Below are positions 30,876 through 38,395 of a DNA stretch of 64,000 nt, in pieces (the stretch's first letter is position 1; every line of letters begins with the position of its first letter). This DNA is from Leifsonia sp. NPDC080035. GTDB taxonomy: Bacteria > Actinomycetota > Actinomycetes > Actinomycetales > Microbacteriaceae. The stretch covers positions 1,860,001-1,924,000 of the forward strand of contig NZ_CP157390.1 in the NCBI RefSeq assembly GCF_040050925.1, given 5' to 3'. The notes under the pieces were generated by a model, which was not told the DNA's origin, made no database searches, and was given only the letters and a program-made list of their open reading frames with translations. Made by a program: the position numbers and the translations under genes.

Positions 30876-32593
30876 GGGCCGTTGCCCTCCACCGTGCTGC
30901 GATCGACCGCCGAGCTGCGCACCGCGTCGCCCTCCGCCACGTCGATCGCGTTCGCGCGGACGACGAGCTCGGCGACGTCGTGCGCGTCGACGACCGGCCC
31001 CGCGGCGGTCTCGAAGAGGTTCTCCTCGACGACGATCCGGCCGTGGACGCGCGCGCCGGTGCCTCCCGCGCCCGCCGTGCTCGGCGCGACGAGCACGGCG
31101 GGCGCGTCGACGCGGAGGAAGCGGTTGCCCCGGATCCGGACGTCGTGGACGGGACCCGACTCGTACCAGTCGACCGCGTCACCGGCGATGAAGACCCCGG
31201 CCATGGTGATGCCGTCGAAGACGTTGGACTCGATCCGCACGGGCCGGCGCGTGGTCACGAGGATGCCGCGGGTGGGGACGTTGACGAATCGATTGCCGGC
31301 GATCGACACCGCGGGCGTCCGCGTCACGTTCTCCACCACGAGCCCCTCCCGTCCCGTCAGCCCGGGAGGAAGCGGCGCAGCCAGCGTGATCGTCGCGGTG
31401 CGCGGGTCGTGGTCGCGGTCGCGACCGGACGGCCCGTCGACGGTCAGGACGGCCAGCGGGCCGGCGACCCGCCGGAGGGTGCGCGCGTCCACCACCTCGA
31501 TGTCGTCGCCGACACGGAGCACCGGCAGACCCGACGTCTCGGGATGCGGGTAGCTCAACGCGAGCGTGTCGTCGCCGACCGCGGTGACGGCGAGGTAGCT
31601 GCCGTGGACGTTGATCGGGTCATCGTGAGGACCGTCGAAGACGCAGCCGCGGATGACCACATCGCCCTCGAGCGAGGCCAGCTGGAGGAAGTCCGCGAAG
31701 GCAGCGGAGCTCCGGCCCTGCTTTCGCGGCGCCCGGAACGTCACCCGGTCGATGGTGACGTCGCGGCAGAGCTGGGCGACGACGCCGAGGCCGTGCAGGT
31801 AGTGCGCCTGCACATCGCGGAGAACGACCCCCGTGCACTCCGAGAACAGCACCCCGGGGTGATCCCGCACCGTGTCGCGCATCTGGAAGACGAGTCCGCG
31901 CGTGTCCGGCTCCTCCGCCGTCGCATATTCGATCCGCAGCCGCCGGCCGTCGCGCCGCAGCCGCTCGACGCCCTCGAACAGCGGGGAGCCGTCCACCCGC
32001 CAGGTGCGCTGCGCGACCGGATCGTGCATCTGCGTGTACGCCATGCCGTCGCGGCCCTCCCAGTACGGCTGCCCGGTCTCGGGGCTCGCACCGCCGGTCC
32101 AGACGACGGACCGGCCCTCGACCCGGAAAGGGTTGGTCTCCGGGATGCACACCACGCAGTACCCGTGGCCGTCCTCGACGCCGGTCTCGACCACCGTGGC
32201 GTCCACGACCGTGGGAACGGCGTAGTCGATCGCGATCCCGGCGATGGTGACATCGGTGGAGTCCAGCACGGCGATGGCCGTCTGGCGGCCGTGGGTTCGG
32301 AGCAGGGCGCCGTCACCGCGGAGGGTGAGGCGGTCGGCGTTCTCGATGAGGACGGCGATCGTCTTGACGCGGAAGCGCTCATCGTCCCCGACCGTGTTGG
32401 TGACGTCGAGCTCTCGGCGCGACGCGCTCTCCGGCCACAGCTCGTAGCGGCCGGGAGGGAAGTCGACGGTGACGGGGCCGGCGGCGGTCGATGCCGCGGC
32501 GAGCGCGGCGGCGATGGCCGGGGTCGAGTCGGCGCTGCCGTTCGGATCGGCGCCGAACTCCGTGACGTCGATGATCGTGCCCGCGGCATCCAT
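30836..32593 (-). CDS. GH110 alpha-1,3-galactosidase (parallel beta-helix)
   Basis: This 585-residue protein has no signal peptide and so acts inside the cell. The N-terminal segment VTEFGADPNGSADSTPAI and many short beta-helix turns show a right-handed parallel beta-helix. The three candidate catalytic acids, D301 (FADF) and D324-D325 (HDDPINVHG), are spaced 23 residues apart, the same spacing I recall for the acids of characterised GH110 enzymes. GH110 enzymes remove terminal alpha-1,3-linked galactose, including from blood-group-B-type ends. GAGGAGG precedes the ATG. The divergent LacI gene and the GH36/ABC importer genes beyond it form one alpha-galactoside locus. Confidence 0.85.
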   Translation of the reverse strand: MDAAGTIIDVTEFGADPNGSADSTPAIAAALAAASTAAGPVTVDFPPGRYELWPESASRRELDVTNTVGDDERFRVKTIAVLIENADRLTLRGDGALLRTHGRQTAIAVLDSTDVTIAGIAIDYAVPTVVDATVVETGVEDGHGYCVVCIPETNPFRVEGRSVVWTGGASPETGQPYWEGRDGMAYTQMHDPVAQRTWRVDGSPLFEGVERLRRDGRRLRIEYATAEEPDTRGLVFQMRDTVRDHPGVLFSECTGVVLRDVQAHYLHGLGVVAQLCRDVTIDRVTFRAPRKQGRSSAAFADFLQLASLEGDVVIRGCVFDGPHDDPINVHGSYLAVTAVGDDTLALSYPHPETSGLPVLRVGDDIEVVDARTLRRVAGPLAVLTVDGPSGRDRDHDPRTATITLAAPLPPGLTGREGLVVENVTRTPAVSIAGNRFVNVPTRGILVTTRRPVRIESNVFDGITMAGVFIAGDAVDWYESGPVHDVRIRGNRFLRVDAPAVLVAPSTAGAGGTGARVHGRIVVEENLFETAAGPVVDAHDVAELVVRANAIDVAEGDAVRSSAVDRSTVEGNGPHQSWTVPSASRL

Positions 32594-32641
32594 CCGGCCT
32601 CCTCGTCGTGTCCCGGGGTCGAGAACGGTATGTTATCTCTA

Positions 32642-32659
32642 TGAAAAGCATTGTTGCTT
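32642..32659. promoter_or_regulatory. Candidate LacI operator between GH110 and LacI
   Basis: AAGCA-TTGT-TGCTT is a perfect inverted repeat at 32646-32659. The overlapping TGAAAAGCATTGT (32642-32654) matches 10 of 13 positions with TGAAAAAGTTTGT at the promoter of the next operon (33705-33717). It lies in the divergent 106-bp gap, so one repressor could control both directions. Confidence 0.55.
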
Positions 32660-32699
32660 CACGTCACGACCGCGTCCCCGCGACGCCGGAGGCGGCACG

Positions 32700-33692
32700 G
32701 TGAGCAGGATCGGCATCACGGACGTGGCCGTCGAGGCGAACGTCAGTCCCGCCACCGTCAGCAGGGTCATCAACAACCGCGGGATCGTCGCCCCCGAGAC
32801 GCGGCGGACGGTCGAGGAGGCGATGCGCAGGGTCGGCTACACGCGTGGCGCCACGGGCGACCTCGTCGCACTGATCGTCCCCGGTCTCATCGACCCGTTC
32901 TTCGGGCTGATCTCGGAGCAGCTCGGTCTCGCCCTCTCGCCGCTCGGGATGCGCGCGCTGGTGTGCTCCGCTCCGGCCGGCTCCGTGCAGGAGTTCGAGT
33001 TCATCTCGTCGCTCTCCGAGGCGGGGATCGTCGGCGCGGTCTTCGTGTCGGCGAGCAACACGCTGGACGGCGCCGACACGTCGGCCGTGCGGCTGCTGGA
33101 GAAGCGGCGCACGCCCTTCGTGTGCATCAATGGCGGCTTCGCGGGGGTGTCGGCGCCGACGCTGTCCACCAACGACGAGCTGGCGGCGGAGATCTCTGTG
33201 GAGCACCTCTGGGACCTCGGTCACCGCCGCATCGGGCTGATCGCGGGGCCGGTCGGGAACCGGCCGAGCGACCGGCGCGTCCGCGGGTTCGAGCGCGCGA
33301 TGACGAAGCGCGGCGGGACTCCGTCCGTCGTCCGCAGCCACTACTCGATCGAGGGCGGGTACTCCGCGGCGTCTCAGCTCCTCGAGTCGGGGACGACCGC
33401 CGTCGTGGCCGCGAGCGACGACATGGCGCTCGGCACGATCCGCGCCGCGCGCTGGCTCGGCCTCGCCGTTCCGGACGACGTCTCGGTCATCGGGTACGAC
33501 GACGCGTACCCGTTCGAGTTCGTCGACCCGCCGCTCACCACGGTCCGCCAGCCCATAGACCGCCTCGCGAAGACGGTCGCGCCCATCCTGTCCCGGCTGG
33601 TGCGCGGCGACCGCATGGCGGACGGAGAGCTCCTGTTCGACCCCGAACTGATCCCCAGGGCGTCGACGGCGAAGCCTCGTGATGTCGCATGA
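32700..33692 (+). CDS. LacI family transcriptional regulator
   Basis: This 330-residue repressor has the N-terminal helix-turn-helix and hinge helix (GITDVAVEANVSPATVSRVINN, about residues 5-26) and a periplasmic-binding-like sensor domain. The GTG at 32700-32702 is used because GGAGG lies about eight bases upstream. It is divergent from GH110 and precedes the operon with an ABC importer and GH36, so it should respond to galactose, melibiose or a related alpha-galactoside. A related 13-bp sequence occurs in both flanking promoters. Effector identity is inferred. Confidence 0.92.
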   Translation: MSRIGITDVAVEANVSPATVSRVINNRGIVAPETRRTVEEAMRRVGYTRGATGDLVALIVPGLIDPFFGLISEQLGLALSPLGMRALVCSAPAGSVQEFEFISSLSEAGIVGAVFVSASNTLDGADTSAVRLLEKRRTPFVCINGGFAGVSAPTLSTNDELAAEISVEHLWDLGHRRIGLIAGPVGNRPSDRRVRGFERAMTKRGGTPSVVRSHYSIEGGYSAASQLLESGTTAVVAASDDMALGTIRAARWLGLAVPDDVSVIGYDDAYPFEFVDPPLTTVRQPIDRLAKTVAPILSRLVRGDRMADGELLFDPELIPRASTAKPRDVA

Positions 33693-33704
33693 TTGACGTG
33701 TTTG

Positions 33705-33743
33705 TGAAAAAGTTTGTATCGGATCCGTCACTCTCTCTAGCAT
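33705..33743 (+). promoter_or_regulatory. Promoter and candidate LacI operator of the alpha-galactoside operon
   Basis: TTGTAT (33714-33719), an 18-bp spacer and TAGCAT (33738-33743) form a promoter, followed by six bases and the ATG at 33750, a leaderless arrangement. The operator-like TGAAAAAGTTTGT (33705-33717) covers the -35 box. A direct GTTTGT repeat is also present. Confidence 0.55.
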
Positions 33744-33749
33744 TGCGGC

Positions 33750-35060
33750 ATGGCAAGGACGCTCCCCACTCCCGACGGCACCCGGCGCTCGACTGAGCTC
33801 GCGGTGGCCTCGTCGCTCACCGACATCGTCGATGGCTTCGAGTGGGCCGCGGAGCTCGCCCTGTCCTGGGTGCAGACCGGGCGCACGGGCGCGATGCCCT
33901 CCTACTGGGCCGGGCTCACCGACCGCCCGATGTTCTACTCCCGCGACCTCGCCCACCAGGCCCTGGGCGGTCACCTGCTGGGGCTCGACGAGGAGAACCT
34001 CGCGATGTTCCAGCACTTCGCGGAGTCCGCGACGGCGCGCCGACGCTACTACCCGCTGTGGGCCTTCACCTTCGACGGCGAGCCCGCCGCGATCGACTAC
34101 CGCTCTGACGACGACTTCGTGCGCGAGACCCCGGCTCCCTATGAGCTGGTCGAGAAGAGCATCGAGCAGTACCGCTGGACGCGCGACCGCCGGTGGCTCG
34201 ACAGCCCGGCGCTGGCCGCCTTCCACCGCAACACGGTGTTCCTCTTCACCGACGCCCACGACGTCCACGGGATCGGCGCGGCCGGAGAGCGTGCGGCGAA
34301 CGACATCTTCGCGGGCAGCCCCACCTACAACGAGATCCGGACCGCACCGGACCTGCAGCTCGCCGGCGACGGCCTGGCCAGCCAGTGGGCGGCGACCCGC
34401 GCGTACGCGGAGGTGGCGCCGGACCCCGCAGACCGCGCAGAAGCGGACCGCCGTGCCGCGAGCCTCCTGAGGCTGTTCGAGGAACGCTGGTGGAACGAAC
34501 AGGAGGGCCACTACGTCCCCGGGTTCACCGACCGCGGGCCGGTCGACGTGTTCGCGCTCGAACCGTCCTGGTTCCCCGCGGTGAAGTCGATGATCCCCGC
34601 GGGCGAGCGGGCGCAGCGCCATCTCGCCTACCTGGCCGAGGGACTCGAGGTCTCGCCCCCGCCGAACATCGAGGCGTTCACCTACCTGCCGGAGGCGTTC
34701 GGCGCCTACGGCCACGATGCCGTCGCGCTGCGCTGGCTGCGGCACCTGATCGCCTCGCGCGCCGACTACCCCGAGGTGCCATTCACCGTCGTCAGCCACA
34801 TCGCCGCCGGGCTCACCGGGCTACGGCCGACTCTCGAGGGCGACGTGGAGACCCGCTCGCACCTCCCGGAGGGCGAGTGGATCGAGGTTCGCGGCGTCCG
34901 CATCGGCGATGCGGAACTGACCGTCCGCCACGACGGCGACGACGCGAGCGAACTGACCGTCACGGCTGGGACGCAACCCGTCCGCTGGAGCGCGCACTTC
35001 CCCGACAGCACCAGGCACGCGGTCGTGCCCGTCGGCGCGACCGTGCGGCTCACCCCCTGA
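33750..35060 (+). CDS. Uncharacterised (alpha/alpha)6-barrel glycosidase-like protein
   Basis: This 436-residue cytoplasmic protein resembles six-hairpin glycosidases: aromatic and acidic residues recur between helices (WAGLTDRPMFYSRDLAHQ, ENLAMFQHFAESA, EERWWNEQEGHYVPGF). The last 60 residues are beta-rich and look like a small C-terminal sandwich. Asp and Glu residues in these loops (SRD, LDEEN, EERWWNEQE) are candidate acids. I cannot place it in a known GH family. It is the first gene of the operon containing an ABC importer and GH36, directly controlled by the promoter with the LacI-like site. A role in cleaving the imported oligosaccharide is inferred. Confidence 0.6.
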   Translation: MARTLPTPDGTRRSTELAVASSLTDIVDGFEWAAELALSWVQTGRTGAMPSYWAGLTDRPMFYSRDLAHQALGGHLLGLDEENLAMFQHFAESATARRRYYPLWAFTFDGEPAAIDYRSDDDFVRETPAPYELVEKSIEQYRWTRDRRWLDSPALAAFHRNTVFLFTDAHDVHGIGAAGERAANDIFAGSPTYNEIRTAPDLQLAGDGLASQWAATRAYAEVAPDPADRAEADRRAASLLRLFEERWWNEQEGHYVPGFTDRGPVDVFALEPSWFPAVKSMIPAGERAQRHLAYLAEGLEVSPPPNIEAFTYLPEAFGAYGHDAVALRWLRHLIASRADYPEVPFTVVSHIAAGLTGLRPTLEGDVETRSHLPEGEWIEVRGVRIGDAELTVRHDGDDASELTVTAGTQPVRWSAHFPDSTRHAVVPVGATVRLTP

Positions 35061-35081
35061 CCCATCCGACACACCGGAAGT

Positions 35082-35116
35082 CCCATCCCGCATCACCCAT
35101 CCCGCATCACCCATCC
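35082..35116. repeat. 14-bp tandem repeat, 2.5 copies
   Basis: CCCATCCCGCATCA occurs at 35082-35095 and 35096-35109, followed by a partial copy (CCCATCC, 35110-35116). It lies in the gap between the preceding gene and the solute-binding protein start and may vary in copy number. Confidence 0.8.
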
Positions 35117-35132
35117 ACGAAAGGCGCATTCA

Positions 35133-36386
35133 ATGAGGAAGCGAATCCTTGCGGTCGCGGCGACAGCCGCCGCCGTCGCAGCAGCACTCTCCGGCTGCAG
35201 CCAGGGCGGCGACGCCTCCGGCTCCGGTTCCACGACCATCACCTTCGCCCACTGGGGCAACGACCAGGAGAACGCCACCGAGCAGGCGATGATCGCCGCA
35301 TTCGAGAAGGCGCATCCCGACATCACCGTGAAGGCGAACTGGGTGCAGAACAACTACGAGCAGCAGCTGCAGACGATGATCGCGGGCGGCACCGCCCCGG
35401 ACGTCGCCCAGATCTCCAACTCGTCGCTCGGCCAGTTCGCCTCGACCTTCGCCCCGGTGGAGGTGAAGGGATCCGACTTCTACTCGGAGAACATCGCGGC
35501 GAGCATGAAGTTCCAGGGCAAGTACTACGCGATCCCGTTCACGGTGAAGACGAAGACGATGGCGGTCAACAAGGCGGTGTTCGAGAAGGCAGGGGTCGCC
35601 GTGCCGTCGGGCACCGATCCGCTGAACCCCGACGCCTACGCGAAGCTGGCGACGTCGCTCGTGAGCGCAGGCTCGCCGAAGACCTTCGGGGCGGCGCCCC
35701 TCGGCTTCGACCAGTGGCTGACGATCTACGGCGGCAGCCAGTTCAGCGCCGACGGCAAGACCTGCACCTACGACTCCGACGCGGCCGTCTCCGCCGCGGA
35801 CCAGGTGATCGACGCGCAATCGCCGGACGGATATGCGCCCAGCCAGGCCGAGGCGAACGGGCAGGACATGTTTGGGTGGCTCACCACCGGCCGGGTCGCC
35901 ATGTTCCCCGACTTCGGGCCGTGGAGCATCGCCCAACTGGCGCAGCTGCCGAACAGCTCCGACTTCGCGCTGGTGCCGGTGCCGGGCAAGGGCTCCTCGA
36001 TGGAGATCGACGGACTCGCCATCTCCTCGTCCTCCAGTCAGGAGAAACAGGCGGCGGCGAAGACGTTCGCCACGTTCATGGCCACAGACCCTGCCGCGCA
36101 GAAGCTGCTCACCACGGCGAAGTCCTCGCTCGGACTGCCGGTGATCGAGGCGGCCAAGGCGAGCGCGCTCGCCGCCGCGCCCGACCAGAACATCGCCGCG
36201 TTCTTCTCGGCGGTGAGTCAGTCCACGATCGCACCGAGCTTCTCGAAGACGCAGTCGAACATCAACGGCACGATCGAGACCGATCTGAGCACCAGGACGG
36301 CCGTCGGTTCCGGCCATGAGTCCCCGAAGAAGGTGCTCGCCGACCTCAACACCACATGCCAGAAGCAGCTCGACGCCGGCGAGTGA
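35133..36386 (+). CDS. ABC sugar transporter substrate-binding lipoprotein
   Basis: This 417-residue protein begins with a lipoprotein signal peptide (MRKRILAVAATAAAVAAALSGC, lipobox LSGC near residue 22) and then a family 1 extracellular solute-binding domain (ITFAHWGNDQENATEQAMIAAF, given in part). It is tethered outside the membrane and delivers an oligosaccharide to the two permeases encoded next. AAAGG lies about ten bases before the ATG. The GH36 enzyme at the operon end and GH110 nearby point to alpha-galactosides such as melibiose or raffinose. The ATPase must come from a shared MsmK-type subunit encoded elsewhere. Confidence 0.92.
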   Translation: MRKRILAVAATAAAVAAALSGCSQGGDASGSGSTTITFAHWGNDQENATEQAMIAAFEKAHPDITVKANWVQNNYEQQLQTMIAGGTAPDVAQISNSSLGQFASTFAPVEVKGSDFYSENIAASMKFQGKYYAIPFTVKTKTMAVNKAVFEKAGVAVPSGTDPLNPDAYAKLATSLVSAGSPKTFGAAPLGFDQWLTIYGGSQFSADGKTCTYDSDAAVSAADQVIDAQSPDGYAPSQAEANGQDMFGWLTTGRVAMFPDFGPWSIAQLAQLPNSSDFALVPVPGKGSSMEIDGLAISSSSSQEKQAAAKTFATFMATDPAAQKLLTTAKSSLGLPVIEAAKASALAAAPDQNIAAFFSAVSQSTIAPSFSKTQSNINGTIETDLSTRTAVGSGHESPKKVLADLNTTCQKQLDAGE

Positions 36387-36425
36387 CCCCGCCGCCCGCG
36401 CGTCACCAACGATAGAGACCGAACT

Positions 36426-37505
36426 GTGAATCCCATCATCCAGACACTCGAGAACCTTCTCGGACTCGTCGGCGTCGAGCCGGGAGCGCGCCCGATCGGC
36501 GCCTTCATCCTCATCGTCGCCGTCGTGGCAGCCGTGCTCGGAATCGGATTCCGGATCGCCGTGAGGCGGCGGTGGATGCGTCCCACCACCGCCGCCTTCT
36601 GGCTCTTCGCGTCGCCGTGGATCTTCGGGTTCCTGCTGTTCACGCTGGGCCCGATGGTCTATTCGCTCGGCCTCTCGCTGTTCCACTGGGACCTGATCTC
36701 GCCGGCCACCTTCGCCGGGTTCGACAACTACACGAAGGCGGCGAGCGACCCGTTGCTCGGTCAGGCGATCAAGGTGACCCTGACCTTCGCGGTGGTGAGC
36801 GTGCCCCTGCAGACCGTGCTCTCGCTCGGAGTCGCGCTGCTGATGAACATCGACGTCCGCGGCATCCACATCTTCCGGACGATCTGGTACCTCCCGAGCC
36901 TCGTGCAGGGTGTCGCTCAGACCGTGCTCTTCCTGTGGGTGTTCAACCCCAGCTACGGACTGGTGAACGGGCTGCTCGGAGCGGTCGGCATCCAGGGCCC
37001 GAGCTGGTTCGGCGACCCGAACTGGGCGCTGCCCGCGGTCATCATCATGAGCCTGTGGACGGTCGGCGGGAACATGATCATCTACCTGGCGGGCCTGCAG
37101 GACGTGCCGACCGAGCTCTACGAGGCGGCGCGGCTCGACGGCGCCGGGCGGATCCGCGAGGTGTGGAGCATCACGATCCCGCAGATCAGCCCGGTGATCT
37201 TCTTCAATGTCGTGACGGGAATGATCGCGGCGATGCAGATCTTCACCCAGGGCTACCTGGTGCCGTCCAGCACGGGGAGCGCGAACGGGGGAGGGCCGGG
37301 CAACTCCCTGCTGTTCCTCGTCTACTACCTGTACCAGAACGCGTTCCGGATGTTCCAGATGGGCTACGCGTCCGCTCTGGCGTGGATCCTGCTGCTGATG
37401 ATCCTCGTGCTCACCGCCCTGATGTTCCGGGGGAGCGCGTTCTGGGTCTACTACGAGTCGGCCCGCCCGGCCCGAGAGAGGAGGCGGGCAGCCCGTGTCC
37501 GTTGA
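36426..37505 (+). CDS. ABC sugar transporter permease, MalF type
   Basis: This 359-residue protein has a longer N-terminus with an extra hydrophobic segment (residues about 20-42) before the usual six-helix core. The EAA loop that docks the ATPase is visible (ELYEAARLDGAGRIREVWSITIPQ, read as the EAA---G motif). It pairs with the MalG-type permease, whose gene it overlaps by 11 bp. The GTG start has only a weak ribosome-binding site. Part of the alpha-galactoside importer. Confidence 0.9.
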   Translation: MNPIIQTLENLLGLVGVEPGARPIGAFILIVAVVAAVLGIGFRIAVRRRWMRPTTAAFWLFASPWIFGFLLFTLGPMVYSLGLSLFHWDLISPATFAGFDNYTKAASDPLLGQAIKVTLTFAVVSVPLQTVLSLGVALLMNIDVRGIHIFRTIWYLPSLVQGVAQTVLFLWVFNPSYGLVNGLLGAVGIQGPSWFGDPNWALPAVIIMSLWTVGGNMIIYLAGLQDVPTELYEAARLDGAGRIREVWSITIPQISPVIFFNVVTGMIAAMQIFTQGYLVPSSTGSANGGGPGNSLLFLVYYLYQNAFRMFQMGYASALAWILLLMILVLTALMFRGSAFWVYYESARPARERRRAARVR

Positions 37506-38391
37506 TGTCATCCCGATCGCCCAGGCGCCGGCGCAGAGGACGGTGAGCCGGCGGAGGACGAAGCCCGGAGAGGCGTCGCGGCCGCGCAAGGCGGTGTCGC
37601 TGATCGTCCTGGTCGTCGGGTCGTTCGTGTTCGCCTACCCGTTCCTGTGGATGATCGCGACGTCGCTGCGCACCAAGCAGGGCGTCGCCGAGGGCGGGAT
37701 CGGCCTGTTCCCGCTGCAGTGGCGGTTCTCGAACTACGCGGAGGCGCTCGGCGCGTTCCCGTTCTGGTCGTACCTGCTGAACTCCCTGCTCAGCACCGTG
37801 ATCCCCGTCGTCGGCACCGTGCTCGTGGCATCCCTGGTCGGGTTCGCGCTCGCGCGCATCCCGGCCCGCGGCGCCGGTGTCGTCTTCGCGATCATCCTGG
37901 CGACCATGCTGCTGCCGGGGGAGGTGACGCTGGTGCCGCAGTTCATCCTGTTCAAGCAGCTGGACATGATGAACTCGCTGTACCCGGTGATCCTGCCGGT
38001 CTTCTTCGGGTCGCCGTTCTTCATCTTCCTGTTCCGGCAGTTCTATCTGCACCTGCCCGCGTCGCTCGTGGACGCGGCCATCGTCGACGGTGCGGGCTGG
38101 TTCCGCATCTGGCGCTCGATCTTCCTCCCGCTCTCGAAGCCGATCATCGTCGCGACCGCGGTGCTGCAGTTCATCGCCTCGTGGAACAACTTCGTCACGC
38201 CCGCGATCTACCTGACCAGTGAGCAGTGGAAGACCCTGCCCGTCGCCCTCGCCGGCTTCCAGTCCACGAACGGGACGGACACGCCGCTGCTGATGGCCGC
38301 CTCCATCGTCGTCGTGCTGCCGTGCATCGTCATCTTCTTCATCGCACAGAAGCAGATCGTCGGCGGCGTCACGTTCACGGGGAACAGGTGA
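37495..38391 (+). CDS. ABC sugar transporter permease, MalG type
   Basis: This 298-residue protein has six predicted helices and the EAA loop (LVDAAIVDGAGWFRIWRSIF) near residues 195-215. The start is a GTG that overlaps the preceding gene by 11 bp. It forms the channel with the MalF-type partner. The next gene (GH36) begins four bases after its stop, so the enzyme and the importer are co-expressed. Confidence 0.9.
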   Translation: MSVDVIPIAQAPAQRTVSRRRTKPGEASRPRKAVSLIVLVVGSFVFAYPFLWMIATSLRTKQGVAEGGIGLFPLQWRFSNYAEALGAFPFWSYLLNSLLSTVIPVVGTVLVASLVGFALARIPARGAGVVFAIILATMLLPGEVTLVPQFILFKQLDMMNSLYPVILPVFFGSPFFIFLFRQFYLHLPASLVDAAIVDGAGWFRIWRSIFLPLSKPIIVATAVLQFIASWNNFVTPAIYLTSEQWKTLPVALAGFQSTNGTDTPLLMAASIVVVLPCIVIFFIAQKQIVGGVTFTGNR

Positions 38392-38395
38392 CCCC

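Noticed and set aside
33693..33722. TTGACG-N18-TATCGG as promoter of the alpha-galactoside operon
   Set aside because: TTGTAT-N18-TAGCAT, with the -10 box six bases before the ATG, fits better with other starts in the window.
32664..34799. 711-codon open frame on the minus strand opposite LacI and the glycosidase-like gene
   Set aside because: Shadow of high-GC coding DNA; the plus-strand genes have recognised domains, promoters and sensible starts.
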